This document shows, piece by piece, positions 1 through 7,078 of a DNA stretch of 64,000 nucleotides. Where the stretch lies: the NCBI GenBank assembly GCA_016715065.1, contig JADKBN010000003.1:62001-126000 (forward strand), read 5' to 3'. The DNA comes from Fibrobacterota bacterium (lineage in GTDB: Bacteria; Fibrobacterota; Fibrobacteria; UBA5070). The translations under genes and the position numbers were made by a program. The stretch's first letter is position 1. The number at the start of each line of letters is the position of its first letter. The notes beneath the pieces are model-generated. The model worked only from the letters and a program-made list of their open reading frames with translations. It made no database searches and was not told the origin of the DNA.

Positions 1-193
1 ATGGCGCAAGGCCGATGGCGGCGAGGTCAAGAATGTGGACCTGTGGGTGCTGCTGTCCGATGCCATGGCGGGCAAAAAAGTGCGTTTTCGCTGGGTTGAA
101 GGCCACGCGGGCAACGTCCACAACGAGCGCTGCGACCGCTTGGCGGTGGCAGCGTGCAAGAGCGATCGTCTGGAGCAGGACCGCCAGGCTTGA
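1..193 (+). CDS. rnhA: ribonuclease HI, C-terminal fragment
   Basis: This is the last 63 residues of a protein whose start lies left of the window; it is read in the frame beginning at base 2 and ends at TGA 191-193. The segment VRFRWVEGHAGNVHNERCD followed by RLA is the conserved end of RNase HI, which cuts the RNA strand of RNA/DNA hybrids in the cytoplasm. The histidine of GHAG and the aspartate of NERCD are the residues expected near the active site. It is followed after 24 bases by the DinB-like gene on the same strand. Family identity is confident; completeness cannot be judged. Confidence 0.85.
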   Translation, partial: WRKADGGEVKNVDLWVLLSDAMAGKKVRFRWVEGHAGNVHNERCDRLAVAACKSDRLEQDRQA

Positions 194-205
194 GCCGGTC
201 GTGAC

Positions 206-213
206 TACATTCG
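206..213 (+). promoter_or_regulatory. TAnnTT promoter element 4 nt before the DinB-like gene
   Basis: TACATTCG lies four bases before ATG 218. It matches the TAnnTT(T/C/G) pattern found at the same distance before about ten other genes in this window, so transcription may begin at or next to the start codon. Seen directly; the promoter role is inferred. Confidence 0.4.
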
Positions 214-217
214 CCTC

Positions 218-730
218 ATGACCCTTTGGTACGCCCTTCCAGCCGGAGAACGATTTCGCGAGACGCTCGCCGAACTCTCCCGCATGGGGGATCGGCTCTC
301 CGAGCTCTTCGAGGACCTCTCCCATTGGGAACGTCTGTGGAAGCCAGATGGGCCTACCTGGAACTGCTTGGGCCACCTGGCCCACCTGGTGGATATCGAA
401 CTGGTGTATTCGGTGCGCATCCGTTCGGCGCTGGCCGAGCCCGGTCGCCTCCACGAAACGTTCGACGCCGACGCCTGGGTGGAATCCCAAACTTGCCTGG
501 AGCGCACGCCGGAGGACCTCCTGGAAGAGTTTTCCCTGCTGCGACGCTGGAACCTGAACCTGTTCGCGTGCCTTTCGGAAGCCCAATGGGAACGGACGTT
601 CCAGCATTCCCAGCGCGGAGCCCAATCCCTGGCCCAGGTCGCCAAAGGTTTGCTGGCCCACGACGCCCAGCATCTACTGGAGCTGGGGCGCCTCTCCGAA
701 CTGGCCCGGGAAGCCCGCCGGGTCGCCTGA
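218..730 (+). CDS. DinB-like family protein
   Basis: 170 residues, predicted helical, with histidines placed as in the DinB/YfiT metal-binding four-helix fold: GHLAHLVDIE at about residues 49-58 and LLAHDAQHLLEL near residue 150. DinB-like proteins use three histidines to bind a divalent metal, and many act in thiol-dependent transfer or detoxification; the substrate here is unknown. There is no Shine-Dalgarno site before ATG 218 but a TAnnTT element sits four bases upstream. The gene ends one base before the converging murD stop. Assignment rests on the histidine pattern and length (family usually 150-180 residues). Confidence 0.65.
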   Translation: MTLWYALPAGERFRETLAELSRMGDRLSELFEDLSHWERLWKPDGPTWNCLGHLAHLVDIELVYSVRIRSALAEPGRLHETFDADAWVESQTCLERTPEDLLEEFSLLRRWNLNLFACLSEAQWERTFQHSQRGAQSLAQVAKGLLAHDAQHLLELGRLSELAREARRVA

Positions 731-731
731 G

Positions 732-2135
732 CTAGAGGCTGGCCACCAGCTCCAGGAACGCTTCTCCCCGCTCCTTGTAGTTCTTGAACAGACCAAAGCT
801 CGCGCAGGCCGGCGACATCAGCACCGCGCCACCCGCCGACACGGCCGATCGCGCATCGGCGAAAGCCTCGGGCAGGTGCGGGTGGTCCACCAGGGCGAAG
901 GGGGGCGCTCCCGCGGCCTGGATCGCCTCGCGCAGCCTGGCGGCGGTGGCTCCGATCAGGCAGACATGGCGAAGGTGCGGGCTCGCGCGCAGACCTTCGG
1001 CGAGTTCACTGAAATCGATGCCCTTGTCGGAGCCCCCCAGGATCAGGGCCAACGGCGCTCCCGACAGGGCCTCCACGGCCGCCAGCGTGGCTTCCGGGCG
1101 GGTGGCGTAGGAGTCGTTGTAGTAGCGAACGTTCCCGTGTTCGCCGGCGAATTGCAGGCGATGGGGAAGCCCTTCGAAGGACTCCGCAGCGACTTGACAT
1201 GATTTGTCGTCCGCTCCCAACGTCTTGGCCGCCGCCCAGGCCAGAGCCGCGTTGGAGAGCTGGAACGCGCCCGGGACCCGCATGCGGTCGCGGCGCAGCG
1301 CGACCTCCCCGTGTTCGTCCAGGACAACATCCGTCTTCGGCTCGAACTGGCCGCGCAACCCGATGGGATGTTCGATGGCCGAGCCCGCCATGCCCACGAA
1401 CACGGAGCCAGGGTCTTGCGAAAGGAAGATGGCGTGGTCGTCGTCGCCTTGGTCTTCGCAAAGCCGGGCCTTCGCGTCCCAATATTCGATCTGGTCCTTG
1501 TGCCAGTCGAGGTGTTCGATGGTGACGCGATTGCTCACGCCCACGCGCGGCACGAAGGCCTGCCGGGGCAGGGAGGTGAAGCCCTCGGGAACGCCCAGGT
1601 CGCACAACTGGAACGACGACAGTTCCAGCAGGGCGATTTCGGGGATGTCGGGGCCGCACAGCAGGTCGAGCATGGGCGTTCCGATGTTTCCACCCACCAG
1701 GTGGGCGATCCCGGCCTCTTGCAGCATCCGGGAAATCAGGGTGGTGATGGTGCCCTTGCCGAAGGTGCCCGTGATGCCCGCCACCCGTTGGCCACGCACG
1801 CCTTGCGCCAAGGCCAGGTAGATGTGCAGCTGCGACAGAACCCGTCCGCCTTGGTTGCGGAAATCCACGAAGGCCCCGAGGTCGGGGCGGATTCCCGCCG
1901 ACCGGATCAGCGTCCCCTTCATGGGCAGGTCCAGCAGGTACCCTTCGCCCGTGCGCCGATCGCAGCCACCTGGCACGGGAACGTCCGGATTGCGATCGCG
2001 CAGCGTCAGGCGCTCGTAGCCGGCGCCCAGCAAAAAGCGGACGGTCGACTGGCCTTCCACGCCACCGCCGATGATTTCGACAGGTTCGGGGACGAGTTCA
2101 CGCAGGAGGGCCAGGAGGTCGGAAGGAACTTTCAT
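732..2135 (-). CDS. murD: UDP-N-acetylmuramoylalanine--D-glutamate ligase
   Basis: 467 residues. MurD adds D-glutamate to UDP-MurNAc-L-Ala using ATP in the cytoplasmic stage of peptidoglycan synthesis. The nucleotide loop (GITGTFGKGTITTL, near residue 117), the following GGNIGTPMLDLL, the central ELSSFQL and the C-terminal YNDSYATRPEATLAA and LILGGSDKG are all in family order. The loop is unusual: other MurD proteins have TGxNGKST, whereas here Asn is Phe and the residue after Lys is Gly. The start was set at ATG 2133-2135 because MKVPSDLL begins the family domain and a TACTTTGC element lies five bases upstream; the reading frame stays open another 78 codons without support. Confidence 0.9.
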   Translation of the reverse strand: MKVPSDLLALLRELVPEPVEIIGGGVEGQSTVRFLLGAGYERLTLRDRNPDVPVPGGCDRRTGEGYLLDLPMKGTLIRSAGIRPDLGAFVDFRNQGGRVLSQLHIYLALAQGVRGQRVAGITGTFGKGTITTLISRMLQEAGIAHLVGGNIGTPMLDLLCGPDIPEIALLELSSFQLCDLGVPEGFTSLPRQAFVPRVGVSNRVTIEHLDWHKDQIEYWDAKARLCEDQGDDDHAIFLSQDPGSVFVGMAGSAIEHPIGLRGQFEPKTDVVLDEHGEVALRRDRMRVPGAFQLSNAALAWAAAKTLGADDKSCQVAAESFEGLPHRLQFAGEHGNVRYYNDSYATRPEATLAAVEALSGAPLALILGGSDKGIDFSELAEGLRASPHLRHVCLIGATAARLREAIQAAGAPPFALVDHPHLPEAFADARSAVSAGGAVLMSPACASFGLFKNYKERGEAFLELVASL

Positions 2136-2140
2136 GGCAC

Positions 2141-2148
2141 GCAAAGTA
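2141..2148 (-). promoter_or_regulatory. TAnnTTTG promoter element before murD
   Basis: On the minus strand TACTTTGC ends five bases before the murD ATG and matches the Bacteroidetes -7 consensus TAnnTTTG. A TTG occurs about 18 bases further upstream. No Shine-Dalgarno site lies between, so the mRNA may be leaderless (inference). Confidence 0.45.
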
Positions 2149-2160
2149 GGTACCCGGCGC

Positions 2161-2817
2161 TCAGAGCAAGGAAGCGAGCACTTGTTCCATGGAACGGCGG
2201 TTGCGGCCTTGGAGGTCTTGCGGATGGAGAGCGATGCGATTGGGAATGGGGCCCAGCAGCTTGAGCTGCCAGGAAAGCGTGCGGTTCCAGAGTCTGGCCC
2301 AGGCCCCGTTGCCGCCCCAGGTGGAGATCGCCGCCGAACGGAAGATGCGCCCGGGGGTCGCCTCGCCAAAGCGCAGATCCACCACCCGATAGCCCATCTT
2401 GAACAGCGACGGAAGCGCGGGCATGGGGAAAATCCAACAGGGTGGACAAAAACCGGTCGGTTCCGGCAGTTTCGCCTCCCGCCAATCCAACAAGGCGCGT
2501 CGGGCGCGGTCGGCGACTTTCACCGGTGCCATCCCTTCGAATTCGCGATCGGAATCCGTGCCGCGGTGGGTCCAGCCATGGATCCACAGAGGGTATCCCT
2601 TGGCGTGGAGATCGCGAAGCCAACGCGTGAAATCCTTTGGAAGACCCGCTCCTTTGGAGGCGGGGCCACCTTCGTGGCGGGGAATGACGAACAGATCGAT
2701 GGGGGGCAGCCCCAAGCTCGCGCAGAGCTCGATCCATTCGAGGCAGGCGTCCCAGGTCAGGGGCGACACGTCGTGTAGCCGAATTTTGGCTTTCAAAGGG
2801 GCGTACCTTTCCTCCAT
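2161..2817 (-). CDS. DUF2334-type polysaccharide deacetylase-like protein
   Basis: 218 residues. The N-terminal KIRLHDVSPLTW and the central LWIHGWTHRGTD match the metal-binding and catalytic motifs of the DUF2334 branch of the carbohydrate esterase 4/NodB fold, which removes acyl groups from polysaccharides. A later stretch, PTGFCPPCWIFP, corresponds to the family's substrate-facing loop. No signal peptide is seen, so it is probably cytoplasmic. It stands 25 bases upstream of murD in the same direction and its start codon abuts that of the divergent phosphatase gene (shared CATATG). Substrate is unknown; a cell-wall precursor link is only suggested by the murD neighbour. Confidence 0.7.
   Translation of the reverse strand: MEERYAPLKAKIRLHDVSPLTWDACLEWIELCASLGLPPIDLFVIPRHEGGPASKGAGLPKDFTRWLRDLHAKGYPLWIHGWTHRGTDSDREFEGMAPVKVADRARRALLDWREAKLPEPTGFCPPCWIFPMPALPSLFKMGYRVVDLRFGEATPGRIFRSAAISTWGGNGAWARLWNRTLSWQLKLLGPIPNRIALHPQDLQGRNRRSMEQVLASLL
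2804..2811 (+). promoter_or_regulatory. TAnnTTT promoter element before gph-like gene
   Basis: TACCTTTC is six bases before ATG 2818. Because the opposite gene begins at 2817, this element lies inside that gene's coding sequence. Consistent with a leaderless transcript. Confidence 0.45.
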
Positions 2818-3534
2818 ATGTCCAACCTAACACAGATCGGCACGGTCGGAGCGCTCCGAAACGATTACAAGCTGGTGGTCTACGACCTCGACGGAACCCT
2901 GCTGGAAACCTTGGAAGATCTCGCCGAAGCGATCACGTGCGCCTTCCAGGCCAGAGGCCATCGGAAAGTGGAGCTTGGCCAAGTCCGCGAAGCGATCGGT
3001 GATGGCGCCCGCTCGCTGATCCAACGGCTCCTGCCAGCCGGTTGCGATGGGTCTGAACTGGACCTCACGCTGGAACTGTTCCGCCAGGCCTATCTGGACA
3101 CTTGCTGCGTGCGATCGAGCTGGCTCGCTGGCGCACAACGATTTTTGCAAGCGCGCCAGCAGGAGCTTCCAGGCAGAGTCCAAGCAATCCTGACCAACAA
3201 GCCCCAGGCTCCCACCGACCGGTTGGTGGCCCACCTGGGGATGGACCGGTGGATCTCCCGCGCGATCGGAGGCGACACATCGCTTGGGAAAAAGCCAGAC
3301 CCACAAGGGTTGCGAGAATTGATGCGCTGGGCGGGGGTGGAGCAAGGCGAGGTCTTGATGATCGGCGACGGTCCGGCCGACCTGCAGGTAGCGCTGGCCG
3401 CCGGTGTGGATGCGGTCCTTTTGGTGGAGGGGTACGGTCAAAGCCACGAGTTGGAAGGGCTGCCTGCGCTGTTGCGAGTGGGGGGGCTGGAGGAGCTGGA
3501 TCGACTCTGGCCCGGGACCGAATCCGCAACCTAG
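2818..3534 (+). CDS. gph: HAD-family phosphatase, phosphoglycolate phosphatase-like
   Basis: 238 residues. HAD motif I is VVYDLDGTLLET (about residue 21-32), motif II is ILTNKP (near 125), the Lys motif is GKKPDP and motif IV is MIGDGPADLQVA. This arrangement with an alpha-helical cap is typical of Gph/PGP enzymes that hydrolyse 2-phosphoglycolate, but related HAD enzymes act on other small phosphoesters and the sequence does not separate them. The 20-residue leader before motif I is a little long; no other good start is seen, and a TACCTTTC element six bases before this ATG supports it. Cytoplasmic. Confidence 0.75.
   Translation: MSNLTQIGTVGALRNDYKLVVYDLDGTLLETLEDLAEAITCAFQARGHRKVELGQVREAIGDGARSLIQRLLPAGCDGSELDLTLELFRQAYLDTCCVRSSWLAGAQRFLQARQQELPGRVQAILTNKPQAPTDRLVAHLGMDRWISRAIGGDTSLGKKPDPQGLRELMRWAGVEQGEVLMIGDGPADLQVALAAGVDAVLLVEGYGQSHELEGLPALLRVGGLEELDRLWPGTESAT
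2822..2829 (-). promoter_or_regulatory. TAnnTT promoter element before DUF2334 gene
   Basis: On the minus strand TAGGTTGG ends four bases before the ATG at 2817. It mirrors the plus-strand TACCTTTC at 2804-2811, so two facing elements flank the shared CATATG. Confidence 0.4.
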
Positions 3535-3569
3535 ATCAACTCCCGGTCGCGGATCGCCGTTGCTTGCAT

Positions 3570-3577
3570 TAGATTTT
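3570..3577 (+). promoter_or_regulatory. TAnnTTTT promoter element before the K/A/P-rich gene
   Basis: TAGATTTT (with a following G) is six bases before ATG 3584; no Shine-Dalgarno site is present. Same arrangement as the other leaderless candidates. Confidence 0.4.
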
Positions 3578-3583
3578 GTTTCG

Positions 3584-4555
3584 ATGGTGTCCAAGTCCAA
3601 ACCGACCAAGGGGTCCACGAAAAAGGGATCCCCTCCTCCTGTGGCAAAAAAGAACGCAACCGCTCCCGTCAAGGGGATGGCCAAGTCCGCCAAGGGGAAC
3701 GCTGTCGCAAAGGCGTCTTCCAAGCCTGCCAACAAGCCGGCCGTCAAGCCCGTCGCCAAGCCTGCGGGCAAAGTGGCCAAACCGGTCAATGCACCGGCGC
3801 CAACCAAGCCTGCTCCAAAAACGGCTTCCAAGCCAGACGCCAAGAAGGTCGCACTGAAAAACGTTGGCAAATCGGTCGCCAAACCAGCCGTCAAGGTGGT
3901 TGCGCAGCCAAAGACATCCGCTAAACCTGTGGCCAAGTCCGCAAGACCTGCCGCGACTGCGGCCCTGAAGACAGCAGCGAAATCCACTTCTCCAGCCAAG
4001 GCTGCCAAACCGGCTGGGAGCAAAAATATCGTGGCTCGCAAGCCCGCCCAGGAGTCGCCCAAAAAGCCTGTTGCGGTCAAGACCGCCAAGCCGGTACCAG
4101 TAAAGGCGGACAAGGGCAAGGAGCCAAAGCCGGCCAAGCCAGAGGTGGCGGAGGCAGCCAAGCCCAAGGCGGGAAAGGCCAAGCCGGAACTGTTCGCCGG
4201 TCTTTTCTTTCAAGAAGTTCCGGTGGGTTCACCTGCACCGCGCAAAAACAAGGCGCCTCAAGTGCCGGTGACCCAAGTTCGCAAGCCAAAGGGCGAAGAG
4301 AGCCACGACGAACTCATCGCTCGCATCGAAAAAGAGTTGCTGACCGTTCGAATGGTCGCAAAGAAAGCCCAGCGCGAGCAGCTTTGCACCAAATGTTGCA
4401 TCAATCCGGTCGAACCCGGCTACATGGTCGACCGCGACACCGGTTATTGCATGGAATGCGCATTGGTGCTCGGATTGGGGCATACTCGCGAGGCCCGCCA
4501 ACAGAACTTCCATCCCAGCCTCATGAAATCTGAGGAAGAGGAAGTCGCCGAGTAA
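3584..4555 (+). CDS. histone H1-like K/A/P-rich protein with a DksA-type zinc finger
   Basis: 323 residues in two parts. Residues 1 to about 205 are a low-complexity tail built from AKP/KPA/VAKP repeats, strongly basic, like eukaryotic histone H1 tails and the bacterial AlgP or HctB tails that bind DNA. Residues about 240-323 contain a helix (DELIARIEKELLTVRMVAKKA) and then cysteines at about 268, 271, 289 and 292, a C-x2-C-x17-C-x2-C spacing identical to the DksA/TraR zinc finger. The tail ends in an acidic EEEEVAE. The acidic coiled-coil tip of DksA was not recognised. A role in nucleoid organisation or RNA polymerase control is inference. Monocistronic or with the next gene (30 bases away). 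Confidence 0.6.
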   Translation: MVSKSKPTKGSTKKGSPPPVAKKNATAPVKGMAKSAKGNAVAKASSKPANKPAVKPVAKPAGKVAKPVNAPAPTKPAPKTASKPDAKKVALKNVGKSVAKPAVKVVAQPKTSAKPVAKSARPAATAALKTAAKSTSPAKAAKPAGSKNIVARKPAQESPKKPVAVKTAKPVPVKADKGKEPKPAKPEVAEAAKPKAGKAKPELFAGLFFQEVPVGSPAPRKNKAPQVPVTQVRKPKGEESHDELIARIEKELLTVRMVAKKAQREQLCTKCCINPVEPGYMVDRDTGYCMECALVLGLGHTREARQQNFHPSLMKSEEEEVAE

Positions 4556-4585
4556 GGTCATCCCAGCAACAAGGATCCGTTTCGA

Positions 4586-5110
4586 ATGTCCCAGGCTCTC
4601 CCTCAGAATTTCCGCCAGCTTCTGGCGGCACTTCCCTTACCATTCCGTCAGGCCGTGGTGGAATCCCTGCTTTCCGACAAGGAAGCCAAATCCGCCGCAC
4701 AGGAAGCCATGCAAGCTCTGGCTTCGCTTCGCAAGATGCGTCCCCAGACCATCGCGCAGCTTTCGCGTGCCGACCGCACCAGATTGTTTTTGTCGTCGTT
4801 GGGACTGGCCGCCATCGAAACTTCGGCGATGCAGTGTTTCCAGGTCTGGTTCCTGCGCCATGGTCGCGAACTGATGGGCTCCATGCTGGACGCCTGGAAG
4901 GTGACCCACACCCTCGGGGAGCTTGCCGACGACGCACAGATCCCCGCCGTGGATGAGGCTGCCGTGGAAGCTGCCGCTCAGGAAGCCATCAAGACCTACC
5001 CCCGCGAAGCCGTTGCCGCGTATTTAGGGTACAATCACCTCGCCCCAGCCGCCGCCAGCTGGGAAGGGATGTTCGCCTCGGCGCTGAGCAAGCACCTCGA
5101 GGGAATCTGA
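4586..5110 (+). CDS. conserved-looking hypothetical helical protein
   Basis: 174 residues, no family recognised. The composition is alanine- and leucine-rich with long amphipathic helices (for example AVEAAAQEAIKTYPREAVAA), no signal peptide, no membrane span and no cysteine motif, so a soluble cytoplasmic helical protein is likely. It begins 30 bases after the zinc-finger gene in the same direction and may be co-transcribed with it. Start ATG 4586 is the only plausible one; no clear Shine-Dalgarno site. Codon use resembles neighbours, which supports it being real. Confidence 0.6.
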   Translation: MSQALPQNFRQLLAALPLPFRQAVVESLLSDKEAKSAAQEAMQALASLRKMRPQTIAQLSRADRTRLFLSSLGLAAIETSAMQCFQVWFLRHGRELMGSMLDAWKVTHTLGELADDAQIPAVDEAAVEAAAQEAIKTYPREAVAAYLGYNHLAPAAASWEGMFASALSKHLEGI

Positions 5111-5147
5111 TCCCACCAGGTTCGGCGGGTAAGGGTAGAATTGCACG

Positions 5148-5169
5148 AACCGGGATGTACATTCCGGTT
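5148..5169. promoter_or_regulatory. inverted repeat overlapping a promoter element
   Basis: A 22-base inverted repeat, AACCGGG ATGTACAT TCCGGTT, has ten of eleven pairs matching. It contains TACATTCC (5158-5165), the promoter-like element seen elsewhere, and lies 24-45 bases before the envelope operon start, with AGGAGG at 5181-5186. This is where a repressor would block transcription; no regulator is identified. Confidence 0.4.
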
Positions 5170-5192
5170 TCCCTGAGCCGAGGAGGGCGTTG

Positions 5193-6404
5193 GTGAAATC
5201 CTGGGTGCTTCGATGTGGGGCAGGGCTGATCGCGACTCTGCAGCCGGCATGGGCCGGCGTCACAACCACTTGCCCGGCAGGGGGGGTGACTCTTTCGACG
5301 CAATCAACTCGGCTTCCTGGAACATTGACCTCGGTCGATTTGTCCATGCTGACATCGAATCTTCAGGCCGGTCCGGATTTGTTTTCGCTGGTTGTGGAGC
5401 CTGCGCCCGCATTTCATGGTGTGGTGAGCCTTCGCATCGAGATCAAAGCAGTCCCTTCCGACCCAGCTCTTACCTGCACCGACCCCTACTCCATGGCAGG
5501 AGTGAATTCTGGCTGCTGGCTGCAGAGGCAGATCGTGGACGACATCACTTTGTCTGGTGTGGAAGTCAACGTGTCCGGGTTGTGGTCGGGATCTGCGCGC
5601 GGGGCCCGGATCTATACCGCTTCGCAGTTGGGGCGGATGCCCAAGCGGGCTGCTGGAGACATCGCGGCGGCCTCAAGCCCCTTTCAACAGCTGGTCTCCC
5701 GGCTGGGATCTGTCCCCGCGGGGCAGATCCATCTGCGGTTTTCGGTCCTTTGCGATGGCAAGGAGCTTTCTTCGGCGACACTCCGCGGCGACTATCGTCC
5801 GGTCGAGCGACCCGTTTTGTTGATGCCAGGTGGGCCGGTCCGTTCTGGTTACGTTTCGGTCGGTTCAACCACTCCCACGTTTGCATGGAACGGCTCGCTC
5901 ACCGGAGTGGATTTGCGTGGCAATGCCCCGTACCAACTTTCCGTCTGGGAAATCCCCCAGGGGGTCTCGGTGGAGGATGCCATCAACCGGCTCCCGCTGC
6001 GCAGGCTCGCCACCACCAATTCCATGGTTGGGTGGCCGGGTACCTGGCCGAGCCTCGAGCCTGGGAAACAATACGTGTGGCGGGTGGACGCCCTCAAACG
6101 CGGATTGGCAGATGATTGGCTCCCCTCGGAGCTGTTCGGGTTCACGCTGCAAAGCGGAGCACCGAGCACACCCCTGCCCACGGAAATACAGGGCAGCGTG
6201 GAACAGTCCGAACTATTGCGTTTGCTGGCGAATTTGGCCGGGCCGCATCGCCCGAGGGTCGAAGGAATCTTGAGATCGAACCTACCGGATCCCCAAAGTA
6301 TCCAGCTGGATGGGAAAACCGCGGATATCGCACGTTTGCGAGATCTGCTACGCGAGTTGCAAATGCAGAAAATTTCCGTCGAAGCCGTGGAGACCACTCG
6401 ATGA
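5193..6404 (+). CDS. secreted protein of unknown function, first gene of an envelope operon
   Basis: 403 residues. A signal peptide ends at PAWA (about residue 20), so it is exported. The mature part is beta-rich; one segment (TPTFAWNGS, then YQLSVWEIPQG, then KQYVWRVDAL) resembles fibronectin-like or 'wrapped sugar-like' domains that precede FecR systems. A long C-terminal helical segment (LRDLLRELQMQKISVEAVE) could be an oligomerisation element. Start GTG 5193 was preferred because AGGAGG lies six bases before it; TTG 5190 is possible. The stop overlaps the FecR gene start (ATGA). No family name can be given. Confidence 0.65.
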   Translation: MKSWVLRCGAGLIATLQPAWAGVTTTCPAGGVTLSTQSTRLPGTLTSVDLSMLTSNLQAGPDLFSLVVEPAPAFHGVVSLRIEIKAVPSDPALTCTDPYSMAGVNSGCWLQRQIVDDITLSGVEVNVSGLWSGSARGARIYTASQLGRMPKRAAGDIAAASSPFQQLVSRLGSVPAGQIHLRFSVLCDGKELSSATLRGDYRPVERPVLLMPGGPVRSGYVSVGSTTPTFAWNGSLTGVDLRGNAPYQLSVWEIPQGVSVEDAINRLPLRRLATTNSMVGWPGTWPSLEPGKQYVWRVDALKRGLADDWLPSELFGFTLQSGAPSTPLPTEIQGSVEQSELLRLLANLAGPHRPRVEGILRSNLPDPQSIQLDGKTADIARLRDLLRELQMQKISVEAVETTR

Positions 6405-7078
6405 ACCGGGTGCTGTTCCTTTTGGCATTGGCCGGAACCCTCCATGCCACCCCGATGGCGGTTGTGGTCCGAACCGAGGGCGCGGTTGAAATGGGGCTTG
6501 CTCAGGACTCGAAACCAGCCAAGGTCGGCGAATTGGTGCGATCCGAATGGCTCGTCAAAACGGCGCCCGGCGCCAAAGCGCGTCTGCGGATGTTGTCCGA
6601 CCATGCCATCATCGACCTCGCTGGCGGGACCACCCTGGAACTGCGCGTGATCCAGCGCCACGACAGGACCCTTCGTCGGGTTTTTCTTGTGAACGGTGAG
6701 GCGAGTATCGAAGCCGGCGACCAAAGCAGCGATTTGCGCATCGAGACAGTGACCACCATCACCAGCACGGTAGGGGGGCAGTTCGCCGTGACCCTGAAAC
6801 CGGACGGTGAGACCACGGTCCGCTCCGCCGATGGTGCGGTGAAGGTGTGCAATCCGGAAACGGGCGAACACGAGCGCTTGTCGGGAGCGATGGTGGTTTC
6901 TTCCAATTGGGACGGAATGTTGTCCACTCCCAAGCTTCTGCCCCCGGTCACCCTCCTGAGCCCTAAAGATTCTGTTGGCGTTAGAAAAGACTCGTTGATT
7001 TCGCTGAACGTGCGATTGAACGACCCCTTGACCGGCAAATCCAGCCTGTTGCAATATCGCTTCAAGGTCGAGCGGTGA
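6401..7078 (+). CDS. FecR-domain exported protein
   Basis: 225 residues with a signal peptide (MNRVLFLLALAGTLHA). The core has the FecR pattern: a short 'G.V......W..V..G..L..GD' style start (RTEGAVEMGLAQDSKPAKVGELV), SDHAIIDLAGGTTLEL, then RRVFLVNGEASIEAG and TSTVGGQFAVTLKPDGETTV, as in FecR domains that sense or scaffold at the envelope. There is no transmembrane anti-sigma part and no adjacent sigma factor, so it is more likely a structural periplasmic FecR protein than a signalling one. Overlaps its upstream neighbour (ATGA) and its downstream neighbour (GTGA), so the three form one translationally coupled operon. Confidence 0.75.
   Translation: MNRVLFLLALAGTLHATPMAVVVRTEGAVEMGLAQDSKPAKVGELVRSEWLVKTAPGAKARLRMLSDHAIIDLAGGTTLELRVIQRHDRTLRRVFLVNGEASIEAGDQSSDLRIETVTTITSTVGGQFAVTLKPDGETTVRSADGAVKVCNPETGEHERLSGAMVVSSNWDGMLSTPKLLPPVTLLSPKDSVGVRKDSLISLNVRLNDPLTGKSSLLQYRFKVER

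Noticed and set aside
2827..4182. A 451-codon alanine/leucine-rich minus-strand frame
   Set aside because: It is the complement of the gph-like and K/A/P-rich genes; the alternating composition comes from the antisense of KPA repeats.
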